Assembly: GCF_003173715.1 (NCBI RefSeq)
Contig: NZ_CP029550.1
Span: forward strand, 3,085,501 to 3,149,500
Reading direction: 5' to 3'
Length of the DNA stretch: 64,000 nucleotides
Origin: Methylobacterium durans
Lineage (GTDB): Bacteria > Pseudomonadota > Alphaproteobacteria > Rhizobiales > Beijerinckiaceae
Within the stretch, counting starts at the first letter, position 1; every line of letters starts with the position of its first letter. The translations under genes were made by a program, and so were the position numbers. Below, piece after piece: positions 49,737 through 57,917 of the stretch. The notes under the pieces are model-generated. The model searched no databases and was not told the DNA's origin. It saw only the letters and a list, made by a program, of their open reading frames with translations.

Positions 49737-51056
49737 CGCCTCGCGGCTCCCGATCAGGTGGAAGAAGCTGCCGGTGACGTGGCCGAGCCGGTGCCCGGCC
49801 AAGCCGAGCGGCCTGCCCTCGGCGTCGGTGACGTCGGCCAGCGCGATGCTCGCGTCGGGGGCCTCCGTCAGCTCGCTCGCGTAGTGGAACTCGTGGCCGA
49901 CGAGGCAGGTCCCGGCCGGTCCGAGGATCCCGTCCGCGCGCAGGCGCGCCACCCGGTAGCCGAGATGAAGCCGGCGCGCCCGGTAGGAGGTCGCGACCGG
50001 CAGGAGCCCCGCCATGGCGTGGGTCTCGCCGGCGGCGTCCTCCAGGCTCTCGCCCAGCACCATGTAGCCGCCGCACTCGCCGTGGACGGGCTTGCCCGTC
50101 GCGAACCGGCGCAGGCCGTCGCGGAAGCGCGTCGCCGCGGCGAGGCGGCCGGCGTGGAGCTCCGGGTAGCCGCCGGGCAGCCAGCAGGCGTCGCAGCGCT
50201 CCGGCGGCGCCTCGTCGGCGAGCGGCGAGAAGGGCACGATCTCGGCGCCCATCGCCCGCCAGCCCGCCGCCATGTGCGGGTAGAGGAAGGTGAAGGCCTC
50301 GTCCGAGGCGACGGCGACCCGCTGCCCCGGCGGGCGCGGCAGCGCGCCCGCGCGGCCGGACGGCCCGGCTCCGCCCGCGAGCGCGCGGATCGCCTCGAGG
50401 TCGAGCCCGGCTTCCGCGAGGTCGGCGAGACGGTCGAGCCGGGCGTCGAGATCCTGGGTCTCCCGCGCCTGGACGAGGCCGAGATGGCGCTCGGGCAGGA
50501 CGAGGCTCGCGTCGCGGGCGAGGGCGCCGAGCACCGGCATGCCGATCCGGGCGAGGCCCGCCTCGACGAGGCGGCGGTGGCGCGGGCTCGCGACCTTGTT
50601 CAGCACCACGCCCGCGACCCGCACCCGCGCGTCGTAGCGGGCGCAGCCGAGCGCCACCGCGGCGGCCGATTGCGCGGCGCCCGAGACGTCGAGGACGAGG
50701 AGGACGGGCCAGCCGTAGCGGGCGGCGATGTCGGCGTTGGCGCCGGTGCGGCCCTCGCCCGCCACGATCCCGTCGAACAGGCCCATCGAGCCCTCGGCGA
50801 TCACGAGGTCGGCGCCCGCCGTGGCGAGGTGCCCGACCGCGTCGAGGAGGCGATCCTCCATCGCGAAGCTGTCGAGGTTGAAGCTCGGATGGCCGGTCGC
50901 GGCCTGGTGGAAGGCCGGGTCGATGTAGTCCGGCCCGCATTTCGCGCCGCGCACCGCCACGCCGCGCCGGGCCAGCGCCCGCATCAGCGCGAGGGTGACC
51001 GTGGTCTTGCCCGAGCCCGAGCGCGGGGCCGCGACGAGGAGGCCGGGGGCGCTCAT
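49716..51056 (-). CDS. cobB: Cobyrinate a,c-diamide synthase
   Basis: 446 residues. The N-terminal ATPase loop [18 protein letters not shown] and [19 protein letters not shown] are typical of CobB/CbiA. The C-terminal glutamine amidotransferase has the nucleophile in [12 protein letters not shown] and the late His in [10 protein letters not shown]. It amidates carboxylates a and c of hydrogenobyrinic acid before cobalt insertion by CobNST. The start overlaps the cobM stop in ATGA. The last residues derive from a palindromic repeat fragment. Confidence 0.94.
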   Translation of the reverse strand: MSAPGLLVAAPRSGSGKTTVTLALMRALARRGVAVRGAKCGPDYIDPAFHQAATGHPSFNLDSFAMEDRLLDAVGHLATAGADLVIAEGSMGLFDGIVAGEGRTGANADIAARYGWPVLLVLDVSGAAQSAAAVALGCARYDARVRVAGVVLNKVASPRHRRLVEAGLARIGMPVLGALARDASLVLPERHLGLVQARETQDLDARLDRLADLAEAGLDLEAIRALAGGAGPSGRAGALPRPPGQRVAVASDEAFTFLYPHMAAGWRAMGAEIVPFSPLADEAPPERCDACWLPGGYPELHAGRLAAATRFRDGLRRFATGKPVHGECGGYMVLGESLEDAAGETHAMAGLLPVATSYRARRLHLGYRVARLRADGILGPAGTCLVGHEFHYASELTEAPDASIALADVTDAEGRPLGLAGHRLGHVTGSFFHLIGSREAPSPPIG

Positions 51057-51829
51057 GCGGGCGGCCGGCCCGCGCCGGTCGGGCGGAAGCGGCGGTCGTA
51101 GTCGCTTGCGTAGAGGGCGCTCTCGCGGAAATCGCGCGCCGCGAGCGCCGGCCCGACGAGGATCAGGGCGGTGCGCTCCAGCCCCGCCTCGGCGACCGCC
51201 TGGGTGAGGGTGGCGAGGCGGCCGGTGATCACGCGCTCGTCGGGCCAGGTGGCGCGGAACACCACCGCGGCGGGGCAATCCGGCCCGTAGAAGGGGGTCA
51301 GCTCGGTGACGACCTGCTCGGTGACGTGGATCGAGAGGTGGAGCGCGAGCGTCGCCCCCGTCGCCGCGAAGGCCGCGAGCGTCTCGCGCTCCGGCATGGC
51401 GCTGGCGCGGCCTGAGGTCCGGGTCAGGACGACGGACTGCGCGAGGCCCGGCACCGTGAGTTCCCGCCGGAGCAGGGCGGCGGCGGCGGCGAAGGCGGGC
51501 ACGCCCGGCGTCACCGTGTAGGGGATGCCGGCCGCGTCGAGGCGGCGCGTCTGCTCGGCGAGCGCGCTCCAGATCGAGAGGTCGCCGGAATGCAGCCGGG
51601 CGACGTCCTGCCCGGCCGCGTGGGCGCGGGCGCACTCGGCGACGATGGCGTCGAGATCGAGGGGGGCGCTGTCGACGATGCGGGCGCCGGGCGGGCACCA
51701 GCGCAGGATTTCGGGCGCGACGAGCGAGCCCGCGTAGAGGCAGACGGGGCAGGCGGCGATGAGATCGCGCCCGCGCACCGTGATGAGGTCGGCGGCGCCG
51801 GGGCCGGCGCCGATGAAATGGACGGTCAT
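51053..51829 (-). CDS. cobM: Precorrin-4 C11-methyltransferase
   Basis: 258 residues, SAM-dependent tetrapyrrole methylase fold: [31 protein letters not shown] (the CobM/CbiF signature), [19 protein letters not shown] and [20 protein letters not shown]. It methylates precorrin-4 at C11 to precorrin-5. ATG 51829 follows cobE by 13 bases. The stop overlaps the cobB start by 4 bases, so translation is likely coupled. Confidence 0.94.
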   Translation of the reverse strand: MTVHFIGAGPGAADLITVRGRDLIAACPVCLYAGSLVAPEILRWCPPGARIVDSAPLDLDAIVAECARAHAAGQDVARLHSGDLSIWSALAEQTRRLDAAGIPYTVTPGVPAFAAAAALLRRELTVPGLAQSVVLTRTSGRASAMPERETLAAFAATGATLALHLSIHVTEQVVTELTPFYGPDCPAAVVFRATWPDERVITGRLATLTQAVAEAGLERTALILVGPALAARDFRESALYASDYDRRFRPTGAGRPPA

Positions 51830-51842
51830 GTGAATCGGACGG

Positions 51843-52262
51843 TCATGCGGATGGGCTCGGGGCGGCGAGCGCGCAGGTGGCCCCGGCGCTGGCAATGCGA
51901 GGGAGAACGAGGCGGGAGGCGGGTCCCGCCGCCGCGAGCGCCGCGGCTTCCGCGAGCGAGCCGACGCCGCGCACGCGTTCGATGCGGGCCGAGCGCGTGA
52001 TCACCCGGGTATCCGCGGCCGCCAGGGCTTCCGGCGTCACCGGCGTCGGCGCGAGGGCGAAGGCGCGCGCCGCCTCGCGGAGGGCCGGCTCGCCCGCCCG
52101 GTCGTCGGCGGTGGCGATGGCGGCGAGGCGCGGTGCCTGCGCCCCGGACGCGTCGAGGGCGCGGCGCAGGAGGGCGACGATCTCGGCGGAATCCGTTCCG
52201 CGGCGAAAGCCGATGCCGGCGACGAGGGGAGGGGGCCCGCTCACGGCTTCGTCCAGACCCAT
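51843..52262 (-). CDS. cobE: CobE / CbiG C-terminal domain protein
   Basis: 139 residues equal to the C-terminal CbiG domain: [40 protein letters not shown] and [20 protein letters not shown]. CobE is needed for aerobic B12 synthesis and is thought to bind pathway intermediates; its reaction is not settled. Start ATG 52262 overlaps the cobL 3' end by 22 bases. The longer upstream frame is antisense noise. Confidence 0.88.
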   Translation of the reverse strand: MGLDEAVSGPPPLVAGIGFRRGTDSAEIVALLRRALDASGAQAPRLAAIATADDRAGEPALREAARAFALAPTPVTPEALAAADTRVITRSARIERVRGVGSLAEAAALAAAGPASRLVLPRIASAGATCALAAPSPSA

Positions 52263-53485
52263 TGAGTGACCGGCATGGCCGCGCGCCAGCCGTGCATCCC
52301 GCCGACCGGGTCGGCGCGGGCGACCGAGAGGCGCCGCAGGGCGCCACCCCATTCGCCGAAGGCGGCGAGCAGCGCGGCCTCGCCTTCGAGGGTCACGGCG
52401 TTGGCCACGAGCCGTCCGCCCGGCGGCAGGGCGGCGGCCGCGCGGGTCAGCAAGCCCGGCTCCGAGACGCCGCCGCCGACGAAGATCGCGTCCGGCGCCG
52501 GCAACCCGTCGAGGGCGGTGGGCGCGGCCCCTTCCACCACCGCGAGGTCCGGCACGCCGAGCGCCTCCGCGTTGCGGCGGATGCGGGCGGCGCGATCGGG
52601 GCGGGTCTCGACGGCGATCGCCCGCATGGCGGGATGGCGCAGCATCCACTCGATAGCGACGGAGCCGGCGCCGCCGCCGATATCCCAGAGCCGTTCGCCG
52701 AGATGGGGCCGGAGCGCCGAGAGCGTCACGGCGCGGATCTCGGCCTTGGTGAGCTGCCCGTCATTCTCGAAGAGCGCATCGTCGAGGCCGGTCGCGAGCG
52801 GCAGCAGCCGGGCGTCCGGGCCCGCCACCACCTCGATCGCGAGGGTGTTGAGCGGGTCGATCCCCGCGAGGCCGAAGCCCTCGGCCGCGCCGCTGCGGAT
52901 CCGCTCGCGCCCGCCGCCCATCGCTTCCAGCACCGTCAGGCGCGAGGCGCCGAGCCCGCGCTCGGCCATCACGGCCGCGACGCGGCCCGGCGTCGTCTCG
53001 TCCCAGGACAGGACGAGGAGGCGCGCCCCCGGCTGGAGGTGGGGCAGGATGCGCGTCAGGGCGCGGCCGTGCAGCGTCAGGCAGGCGCATTCGGCGAGCG
53101 GCCAGCCGAGGCGGGCGCAGGCGAGGCTGAAGGCGGATGCTTGCGGAAACGCCCGGATTTCTTCCGGCGGCACGAGGCGCGCGATCTCGGCGCCGATGCC
53201 GAAATGGAACGGGTCGCCGGTGGCGAGGATGCAGGTCGGCTCGCCCCGCCGCGCCAGGATCGCGTCGTAGGCCCCCGCGAAGGGGCTCGGCCAGGTTTGC
53301 GCCTCGGCGGAGAGCGGAGCGGCAAGCGCCAGGTGGCGCCGGCCGCCATAGACCACGCGAGCCGAATCGAGGGCGGCGCTCGCGGCCGGAGAGAGCCCGG
53401 CACGGCCGTCCTCGCCGATCCCGACGATCGACAGCCACGGCTTTCGGCTCGACTCCGGCCCGGGCCTATCGGAGAAGGCTGCCAT
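52241..53485 (-). CDS. cobL: Precorrin-6Y C5,15-methyltransferase (decarboxylating)
   Basis: 414 residues in two domains. The N-terminal CbiE-type methylase has LSIVGIGEDGRAGLSPAASA, VVYGGRRHLAL and ILATGDPFHFGIGAEIARL. The C-terminal CbiT-type methylase/decarboxylase has TKAEIRAVTLSALRPHLGER and LWDIGGGAGSVAIEWMLRH. It methylates C5 and C15 and removes the C12 acetate carboxyl. ATG 53485 is used, with in-frame ATGs at 53491 and 53497. This start codon overlaps the cobK start on the other strand. Confidence 0.94.
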   Translation of the reverse strand: MAAFSDRPGPESSRKPWLSIVGIGEDGRAGLSPAASAALDSARVVYGGRRHLALAAPLSAEAQTWPSPFAGAYDAILARRGEPTCILATGDPFHFGIGAEIARLVPPEEIRAFPQASAFSLACARLGWPLAECACLTLHGRALTRILPHLQPGARLLVLSWDETTPGRVAAVMAERGLGASRLTVLEAMGGGRERIRSGAAEGFGLAGIDPLNTLAIEVVAGPDARLLPLATGLDDALFENDGQLTKAEIRAVTLSALRPHLGERLWDIGGGAGSVAIEWMLRHPAMRAIAVETRPDRAARIRRNAEALGVPDLAVVEGAAPTALDGLPAPDAIFVGGGVSEPGLLTRAAAALPPGGRLVANAVTLEGEAALLAAFGEWGGALRRLSVARADPVGGMHGWRAAMPVTQWVWTKP

Positions 53486-54218
53486 GCGCATCCTCATCCT
53501 CGGTGGCACCGGCGAGGCGAGCGCCCTGGTGCGGGGCCTCGCCGGATCCGGCCACGCGGTCACCCTGTCGCTCGCCGGCCGCACCGCCGCTCCGAAGCCG
53601 GAGCCGGTGCCAACCCGGACCGGCGGGTTCGGCGGCGCGGAGGGGCTCGCCCGCTACCTGACGGAGAACGCCGTCGACCGGCTCGTCGACGCGACCCACC
53701 CCTTCGCCGCGCGGATCTCCCGCAACGCCGCGGCGGCCGCGGCGCTGGCCGGGGTCCCCCTGCTCGCGATCCGGCGTCCGGCCTGGGAGCGGCAGGCGGC
53801 CGACGATTGGCGCGAGGTCGAGAGCGTGCTCGAGGCGGTGGCGGCCCTCGGCGAGGCGCCCCTGCGCGCCTTCCTCACGGTCGGTCGCCAGGAACTCGCC
53901 GCCTTCGCGGCGGCGCCCCAGCACGATTACGTGGTCCGCGCGATCGAGCCGGTGGTCGACATCCTGCCGGTGCCGCACCTGACGGCGATCGCCGCGCGCG
54001 GGCCCTTCGACGCATCCGCCGAGGCCGAATTCCTGCGCCGCTCCGGCATCGACGTGCTGGTGAGCAAGAATTCGGGCGGGGACGCCACCTACGGCAAGAT
54101 CGCCGCGGCGCGCGACCTCGGCATCCCGGTGGTGATGGTCCGCCGCCCGGACAAGCCCGACGTGCCGGCGGTGGCGGAGGCCGAGGCGGCGCTGACGGCG
54201 CTTCTCGGCGACGCGTGA
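53484..54218 (+). CDS. cobK: Precorrin-6A reductase
   Basis: 244 residues: MRILILGGTGEASALVRGLA, VDRLVDATHPFAARISRNAA, PLLAIRRPAWERQAADDW, VLVSKNSGGDATYGKIAAAR. It uses NADPH to reduce precorrin-6A in the cytoplasm. It is the only cob gene on the plus strand here, set between cobJ and cobL. Its ATG shares bases with the cobL start codon, so the promoter and ribosome-binding site of each gene lie inside the other. A 113-bp palindromic repeat follows its stop. Confidence 0.93.
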   Translation: MRILILGGTGEASALVRGLAGSGHAVTLSLAGRTAAPKPEPVPTRTGGFGGAEGLARYLTENAVDRLVDATHPFAARISRNAAAAAALAGVPLLAIRRPAWERQAADDWREVESVLEAVAALGEAPLRAFLTVGRQELAAFAAAPQHDYVVRAIEPVVDILPVPHLTAIAARGPFDASAEAEFLRRSGIDVLVSKNSGGDATYGKIAAARDLGIPVVMVRRPDKPDVPAVAEAEAALTALLGDA

Positions 54219-54228
54219 GGCGCGCCTC

Positions 54229-54341
54229 ACCTCTCCCGCTCGGGAGAGGTCGAGTCCGCGGCACGCGGACCGGGTGAGGGGGGCGACCTCTCCGGAGGGA
54301 CCTGCATCCCTCACCCGAGCCCTCTCTCGAACGGGAGAGGG
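54229..54341 (-). repeat. 113-bp bipartite palindromic repeat between cobK and cobJ
   Basis: A full copy of the module seen at 24558-24840, inverted. Outer palindromes are acctctcccgctcgggagag at the left and cctctctcgaacgggagagg at the right; inner gggtgaggg / ccctcaccc pair. It fills the spacer between the convergent cobK and cobJ stops. Confidence 0.8.
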
Positions 54342-54370
54342 CGCGCGTCGCGGTTCCTGCCGGAATCGCA

Positions 54371-55135
54371 TCACCGCCCCGCCGGCACGCTGCGCGGCGT
54401 GTAGAGGAAAGGGCGCTCGCCCGGCCCACGGGGGATCAGGCGCGTGCCCGAGGCGCCGATGATCACGAGCGTCGCCATGTCGGCCGGCGCCTGCCGGGCC
54501 TCTTCCAGCGTCATCACGCGCAGCGCCTCGTCCGGCCGCGTCACCGCGCGGGCGAAGGCGACGGGCGTGGTGGCATCGCGGATCTCCAGGGCGAGGCCGA
54601 GCGCGGCGCCGAGCTGCCAGGGCCTCGCCGAAGAGATCGGGTTGTAGAGGGCGACGACGAGGTCGGCCCGCAGCACCGCTTCGAGGCGCGCGGTCACGAC
54701 CTCCCAGGGCTTCAGGTTGTCCGAGAGCGACAGGGCGCAGAAATCCCCGCCCATCGGCGCGCCGAGGCGGGCGGCGGCGGCGAGCATCGCCGTGATGCCG
54801 GGCTCGACCGTGATGGAGAGGCTCCGCCAGGCCGGGTCGCCGTGCTCGACCGCCTCGAACACGGCTGCCGCCATCGCGAAGACGCCGGGATCACCCCCCG
54901 ACACGATCGCGACGTGCCGCCCTTCCGAGGCCAGCGTCAGCGCGTGGCGGGCGCGGTCCACCTCGACGCGGTTGTCGCTCGGGTGGCGGGTCAGGCCCGG
55001 CCGCTCGGGCACGCGGGCGACGTAGGGGATGTAGCCGATCAGGTCCGTCGCCCGGTCCAGGGCGGCGGTGGCGGCAGGGGTGACGAGGCTCCGATCTCCG
55101 GGTCCGAGGCCGACGATCGCGACGCTGCCGCTCAC
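54371..55135 (-). CDS. cobJ: Precorrin-3B C17-methyltransferase
   Basis: 254 residues from GTG 55135, which overlaps the cobI stop in GTGA. Family segments: VAIVGLGPGDRSLVTPAATA, DLIGYIPYVARVP, HVAIVSGGDPGVFAMAAAVF, GGDFCALSLSDNLKPWEVV. It methylates C17 and contracts the ring, giving precorrin-4. The next minus-strand cob gene (cobL) is separated from it by cobK on the other strand. Confidence 0.94.
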   Translation of the reverse strand: MSGSVAIVGLGPGDRSLVTPAATAALDRATDLIGYIPYVARVPERPGLTRHPSDNRVEVDRARHALTLASEGRHVAIVSGGDPGVFAMAAAVFEAVEHGDPAWRSLSITVEPGITAMLAAAARLGAPMGGDFCALSLSDNLKPWEVVTARLEAVLRADLVVALYNPISSARPWQLGAALGLALEIRDATTPVAFARAVTRPDEALRVMTLEEARQAPADMATLVIIGASGTRLIPRGPGERPFLYTPRSVPAGR

Positions 55136-55917
55136 GGCCGCCGGCCCTCGCCGGGAACGAGGACCATCGAGAAGTAGGGCGCCTCGTCGTCGGGCTTCCC
55201 CGCGAGGGGGATCACCTTCTCGCCCGCCATGGTGCCGCGCTCGACATAGACCGCCCGGTCGAGGAGGCCGGCCTCGGACAGGGCCGCGCGCACCTTCGGC
55301 AGGTGGCGGCCGAGCTTCATCACCACCGCCGCGTCGGTGCCGCGCAGGCGCTCGGCCAGCGCCGCGTGCGGCAGGGTCGCGGGCAGCACGGTGAGCACGT
55401 CGTCGCCCCAGGTGATCGGCGTGCCGGCTCGGGTCCAGCAGCCGGACATGCCAGTCACGCCCGGCACCACCTCGACGGGGAAGCGGTCCTTCAGGCGCCG
55501 CCACAGGTGCATGAAGGAGCCGTAGAAGAACGGGTCGCCCTCGGACAGGATCGCCACGTCGCGGCCTGCGCCAAGATGGTCGGCGAGCCGGGCGGCCGCG
55601 TCGTCGTAGAAGCCCGCCAGCGCCGAGACGTAGGTGGCGTCGTCGGGGGCGAGCTCCGTCGTGTAGGGGTAGACGAGGGGGAATTCGCGGGCCGGATCGC
55701 GCAGCACCGCGTCCGCGATGGTGCGGGCGTTGCCGCGGCGGCCCTTCTTGCAGAAATGGACGAGGATGGGCGCCCTCTCCAGCACGCGCACGGCGCGCAC
55801 CGTCAGGTAGTCCGGGTCGCCCGGACCCATGCCGACGCCGAAGAGGGTGCCGGTCGTCACCACGGCCGGCGCCTCGGGGGCGGGCTCGTCGGCGAACAGG
55901 CTCTCGCGCGCGTCCAT
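55132..55917 (-). CDS. cobI: Precorrin-2 C20-methyltransferase
   Basis: 261 residues: GTLFGVGMGPGDPDYLTVRA, APILVHFCKKGRRGNARTIA, RDVAILSEGDPFFYGSFMHL and the CobI signature GVTGMSGCWTRAGTPITWGD. It adds the C20 methyl to precorrin-2. About 20 extra residues precede the conserved core ([17 protein letters not shown]). The start overlaps the cobH stop by ATGA. Confidence 0.94.
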   Translation of the reverse strand: MDARESLFADEPAPEAPAVVTTGTLFGVGMGPGDPDYLTVRAVRVLERAPILVHFCKKGRRGNARTIADAVLRDPAREFPLVYPYTTELAPDDATYVSALAGFYDDAAARLADHLGAGRDVAILSEGDPFFYGSFMHLWRRLKDRFPVEVVPGVTGMSGCWTRAGTPITWGDDVLTVLPATLPHAALAERLRGTDAAVVMKLGRHLPKVRAALSEAGLLDRAVYVERGTMAGEKVIPLAGKPDDEAPYFSMVLVPGEGRRP

Positions 55918-56549
55918 CACTCGACCTCGCTGGCGAGGGCGTTCACCGCCGCTGCCGTCATGGCGCTGCCGCCGCGGCGGCCATGCACGACCACGAAGGG
56001 CACACGCCCGTCCCGGGCCAGCGCCTCCTTCGACTCGGCGGCGCCGACGAAGCCGACCGGGATGCCGATCACCGCGGCCGGGGGTTCCACCCCCTCGTCG
56101 AGCAGTTCGAGCAGCCGGAACAGGGATGTCGGCGCGTTGCCGACCGCGACGACGCTGCCGGGCAGGTGCTCGCGCCACAATTCCATGGCGGCGGCCGAGC
56201 GGGTGGTGCCGGCCGCCGCGGCGAGGCCCGGCACGCGCGGGTCGCCGAGGGTGCAGATCACCGGGTTGCCCGCGGGCAGCCGGGCGCGGGTGACGCCGTC
56301 GGCGACCATGCGCACGTCGCACAGGATCGGGGCGCCGGCCTTGAGCGCTGCCTCGCCGGCGGCCGCGAAATCCGCCGACATCTCCACGTCGGCGGGCAGG
56401 TCGGTCATGCCGCAGGCGTGGATCATGCGCACGACGACGCGCTCGGCCGCGCCGGCAAAGCGGACGAGGTCGGCCTCGGCGCGGATCATCGCGAAGGAGC
56501 GGGCGTAGATGGCCTGCCCGTCGCGCAGGTAGTCGAGGCGCGAACTCAT
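55917..56549 (-). CDS. cobH: Precorrin-8X methylmutase
   Basis: 210 residues: YAGSFAMI-like [34 protein letters not shown] (His of the active site), [54 protein letters not shown]. It moves the C11 methyl to C12, giving hydrogenobyrinic acid. A short tandem repeat (three to four copies of a gggtcgg/atcggtcgg unit, 56548-56600) lies between it and cobG. Confidence 0.95.
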   Translation of the reverse strand: MSSRLDYLRDGQAIYARSFAMIRAEADLVRFAGAAERVVVRMIHACGMTDLPADVEMSADFAAAGEAALKAGAPILCDVRMVADGVTRARLPAGNPVICTLGDPRVPGLAAAAGTTRSAAAMELWREHLPGSVVAVGNAPTSLFRLLELLDEGVEPPAAVIGIPVGFVGAAESKEALARDGRVPFVVVHGRRGGSAMTAAAVNALASEVE

Positions 56550-56573
56550 CGGTCGAAACTCATCGGTCGGAAT

Positions 56574-57917
56574 TTATGGGTCGGACTTTATGGGTCGGGT
56601 GTCGAAGGCGCGGTGGAGGGTTTCTGTGGAATCCGCCCTCCTTACGCGTTCGAGCGCCGCCTCGAAAGTCAGTTGCGTCGCCGGCTCATCGCCGGGGCCG
56701 CCGTCGAGGACGACGCCGTAGCGGCCGTCATGCCCGGCGAGGGTGAGGTCCGCGGGGGCGGGTCGGGCGCAGCCCTTGGCGCAGCCGGAGACATGGGCGG
56801 TAAGTCCCCGCGCCGCGAAGGGCTGGAAAGCCTCCGCGAGCCGGGCGGCGTCGACCTGCGTCGGCGTCGAGCCGGAGGCGCAGGCCGGTGCGCCGGGGCA
56901 GGCGGCGACCGCCCGGCGCGGATCCTCGGGCGCGACGACGAAGCCGGCGGCGGCAAGGTCCGCCAGGGCAGATTCGGCGGAGGCGGGGGCGGTGGCGGGG
57001 AGCACGAAGCCGCGGGTTGAGGACAGGCGGATCTCGGTGGCGCCGAGGGTTGCGGCGATCCGCGTGAGCGCGTCGAGGGCGTCCGCATCGCAGCGGCCGA
57101 AGGGCGCCTCGACGGCGAGGATGGTGAGAGAAGGGGACAGGACGTGAAGGCCCGCCGGGGGCGGCATTCCGCGCTGCCCGGCCCAGGCACCGTTCGGCGC
57201 GACGGACCCCCTCTCCCGTTCGGGAGAGGTGAGGCGCGCCGCGGCGCGGGTGAGGGCGTGGCGCTCGTCCTGGCCGAGGTCGCGCACCCTGCGTCGGCCC
57301 GTTCGGGCGAAGGCGTCGAGGAGAGCCGCGACCGTCCCGGCCACCTCCGCCTCGGCGACCTCGCCGATCCGATCCGGCCCGTCCTCGGCCGCGAGGGCCA
57401 GTGCGACGCGGCCGGCTTCGGCCGCCCGCAGGACGATGTCGGCCTCGGCCTCCCCCGGCCCGAAGCAGCCGCCGCCGTACAGGCTCACCAGGGTCTTGGC
57501 CGGCACGCCGGGGATCGCGAGCCCCGCCGCCTCGACGGCGCGCGCCAGCGCCGGCACGTCGATGCGCTCCGCCGGGTCGAGGCCGGCGAGCGGGCTCGCC
57601 AGCGTCAGCCGCTGCGGACCGCCGTCGTGGCGCGCGTCGCCGAGGCCGGCGGCGTCGAGGAAGGCCGCGAGGGGGCCGCGGGTCTCCTCCGTCACGCCGC
57701 GGACCTGGAGGTTCGCGCGGGCCGTCACGTCGATATGGCCGTTGCCGAAGCGGCGGGCGGCCTCGGCGAGGTCTTTCGCCTGCGCGAGGCTCAGGACACC
57801 GCTCGCCGGGTGGATGCGGGCGAGGAGGCCGTCCCCGGTCGGCATCGGCCGGGCGAGGCCGGGGCACCAGCCGCGGCGGGAGGGGAGGGCGGGGAGGACG
57901 CGCCGGGCAACGCTCAT
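56574..57917 (-). CDS. cobG: Precorrin-3B synthase
   Basis: 447 residues, a nitrite/sulfite-reductase-like monooxygenase of the oxygen-dependent pathway. Two ferredoxin-like halves: RGWCPGLARPMPTGDGLLAR and IHPASGVLSLAQAKDL in the first, SSTRGFVLPA and the cluster cysteines in the second (VAACPGAPACASGSTPT; VSGCAKGCARP). Residues near 230-240 (LTSPERERGSVAP) come from a palindromic repeat half unit read in frame. The start overlaps the cobN stop by ATGA. Confidence 0.92.
   Translation of the reverse strand: MSVARRVLPALPSRRGWCPGLARPMPTGDGLLARIHPASGVLSLAQAKDLAEAARRFGNGHIDVTARANLQVRGVTEETRGPLAAFLDAAGLGDARHDGGPQRLTLASPLAGLDPAERIDVPALARAVEAAGLAIPGVPAKTLVSLYGGGCFGPGEAEADIVLRAAEAGRVALALAAEDGPDRIGEVAEAEVAGTVAALLDAFARTGRRRVRDLGQDERHALTRAAARLTSPERERGSVAPNGAWAGQRGMPPPAGLHVLSPSLTILAVEAPFGRCDADALDALTRIAATLGATEIRLSSTRGFVLPATAPASAESALADLAAAGFVVAPEDPRRAVAACPGAPACASGSTPTQVDAARLAEAFQPFAARGLTAHVSGCAKGCARPAPADLTLAGHDGRYGVVLDGGPGDEPATQLTFEAALERVRRADSTETLHRAFDTRPIKSDP
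57208..57235 (-). repeat. Palindromic half-repeat inside cobG
   Basis: The sequence cccctctcccgttcgggagaggtgagg is one outer palindrome of the 113-bp module with the start of the inner arm. It lies within cobG in an interdomain position and is read in frame. Confidence 0.65.

Noticed and set aside
49594..50940. Long Arg-rich frames overlapping cobB and other cob genes
   Set aside because: They are out-of-frame readings of well-identified cob genes with no independent start signals.
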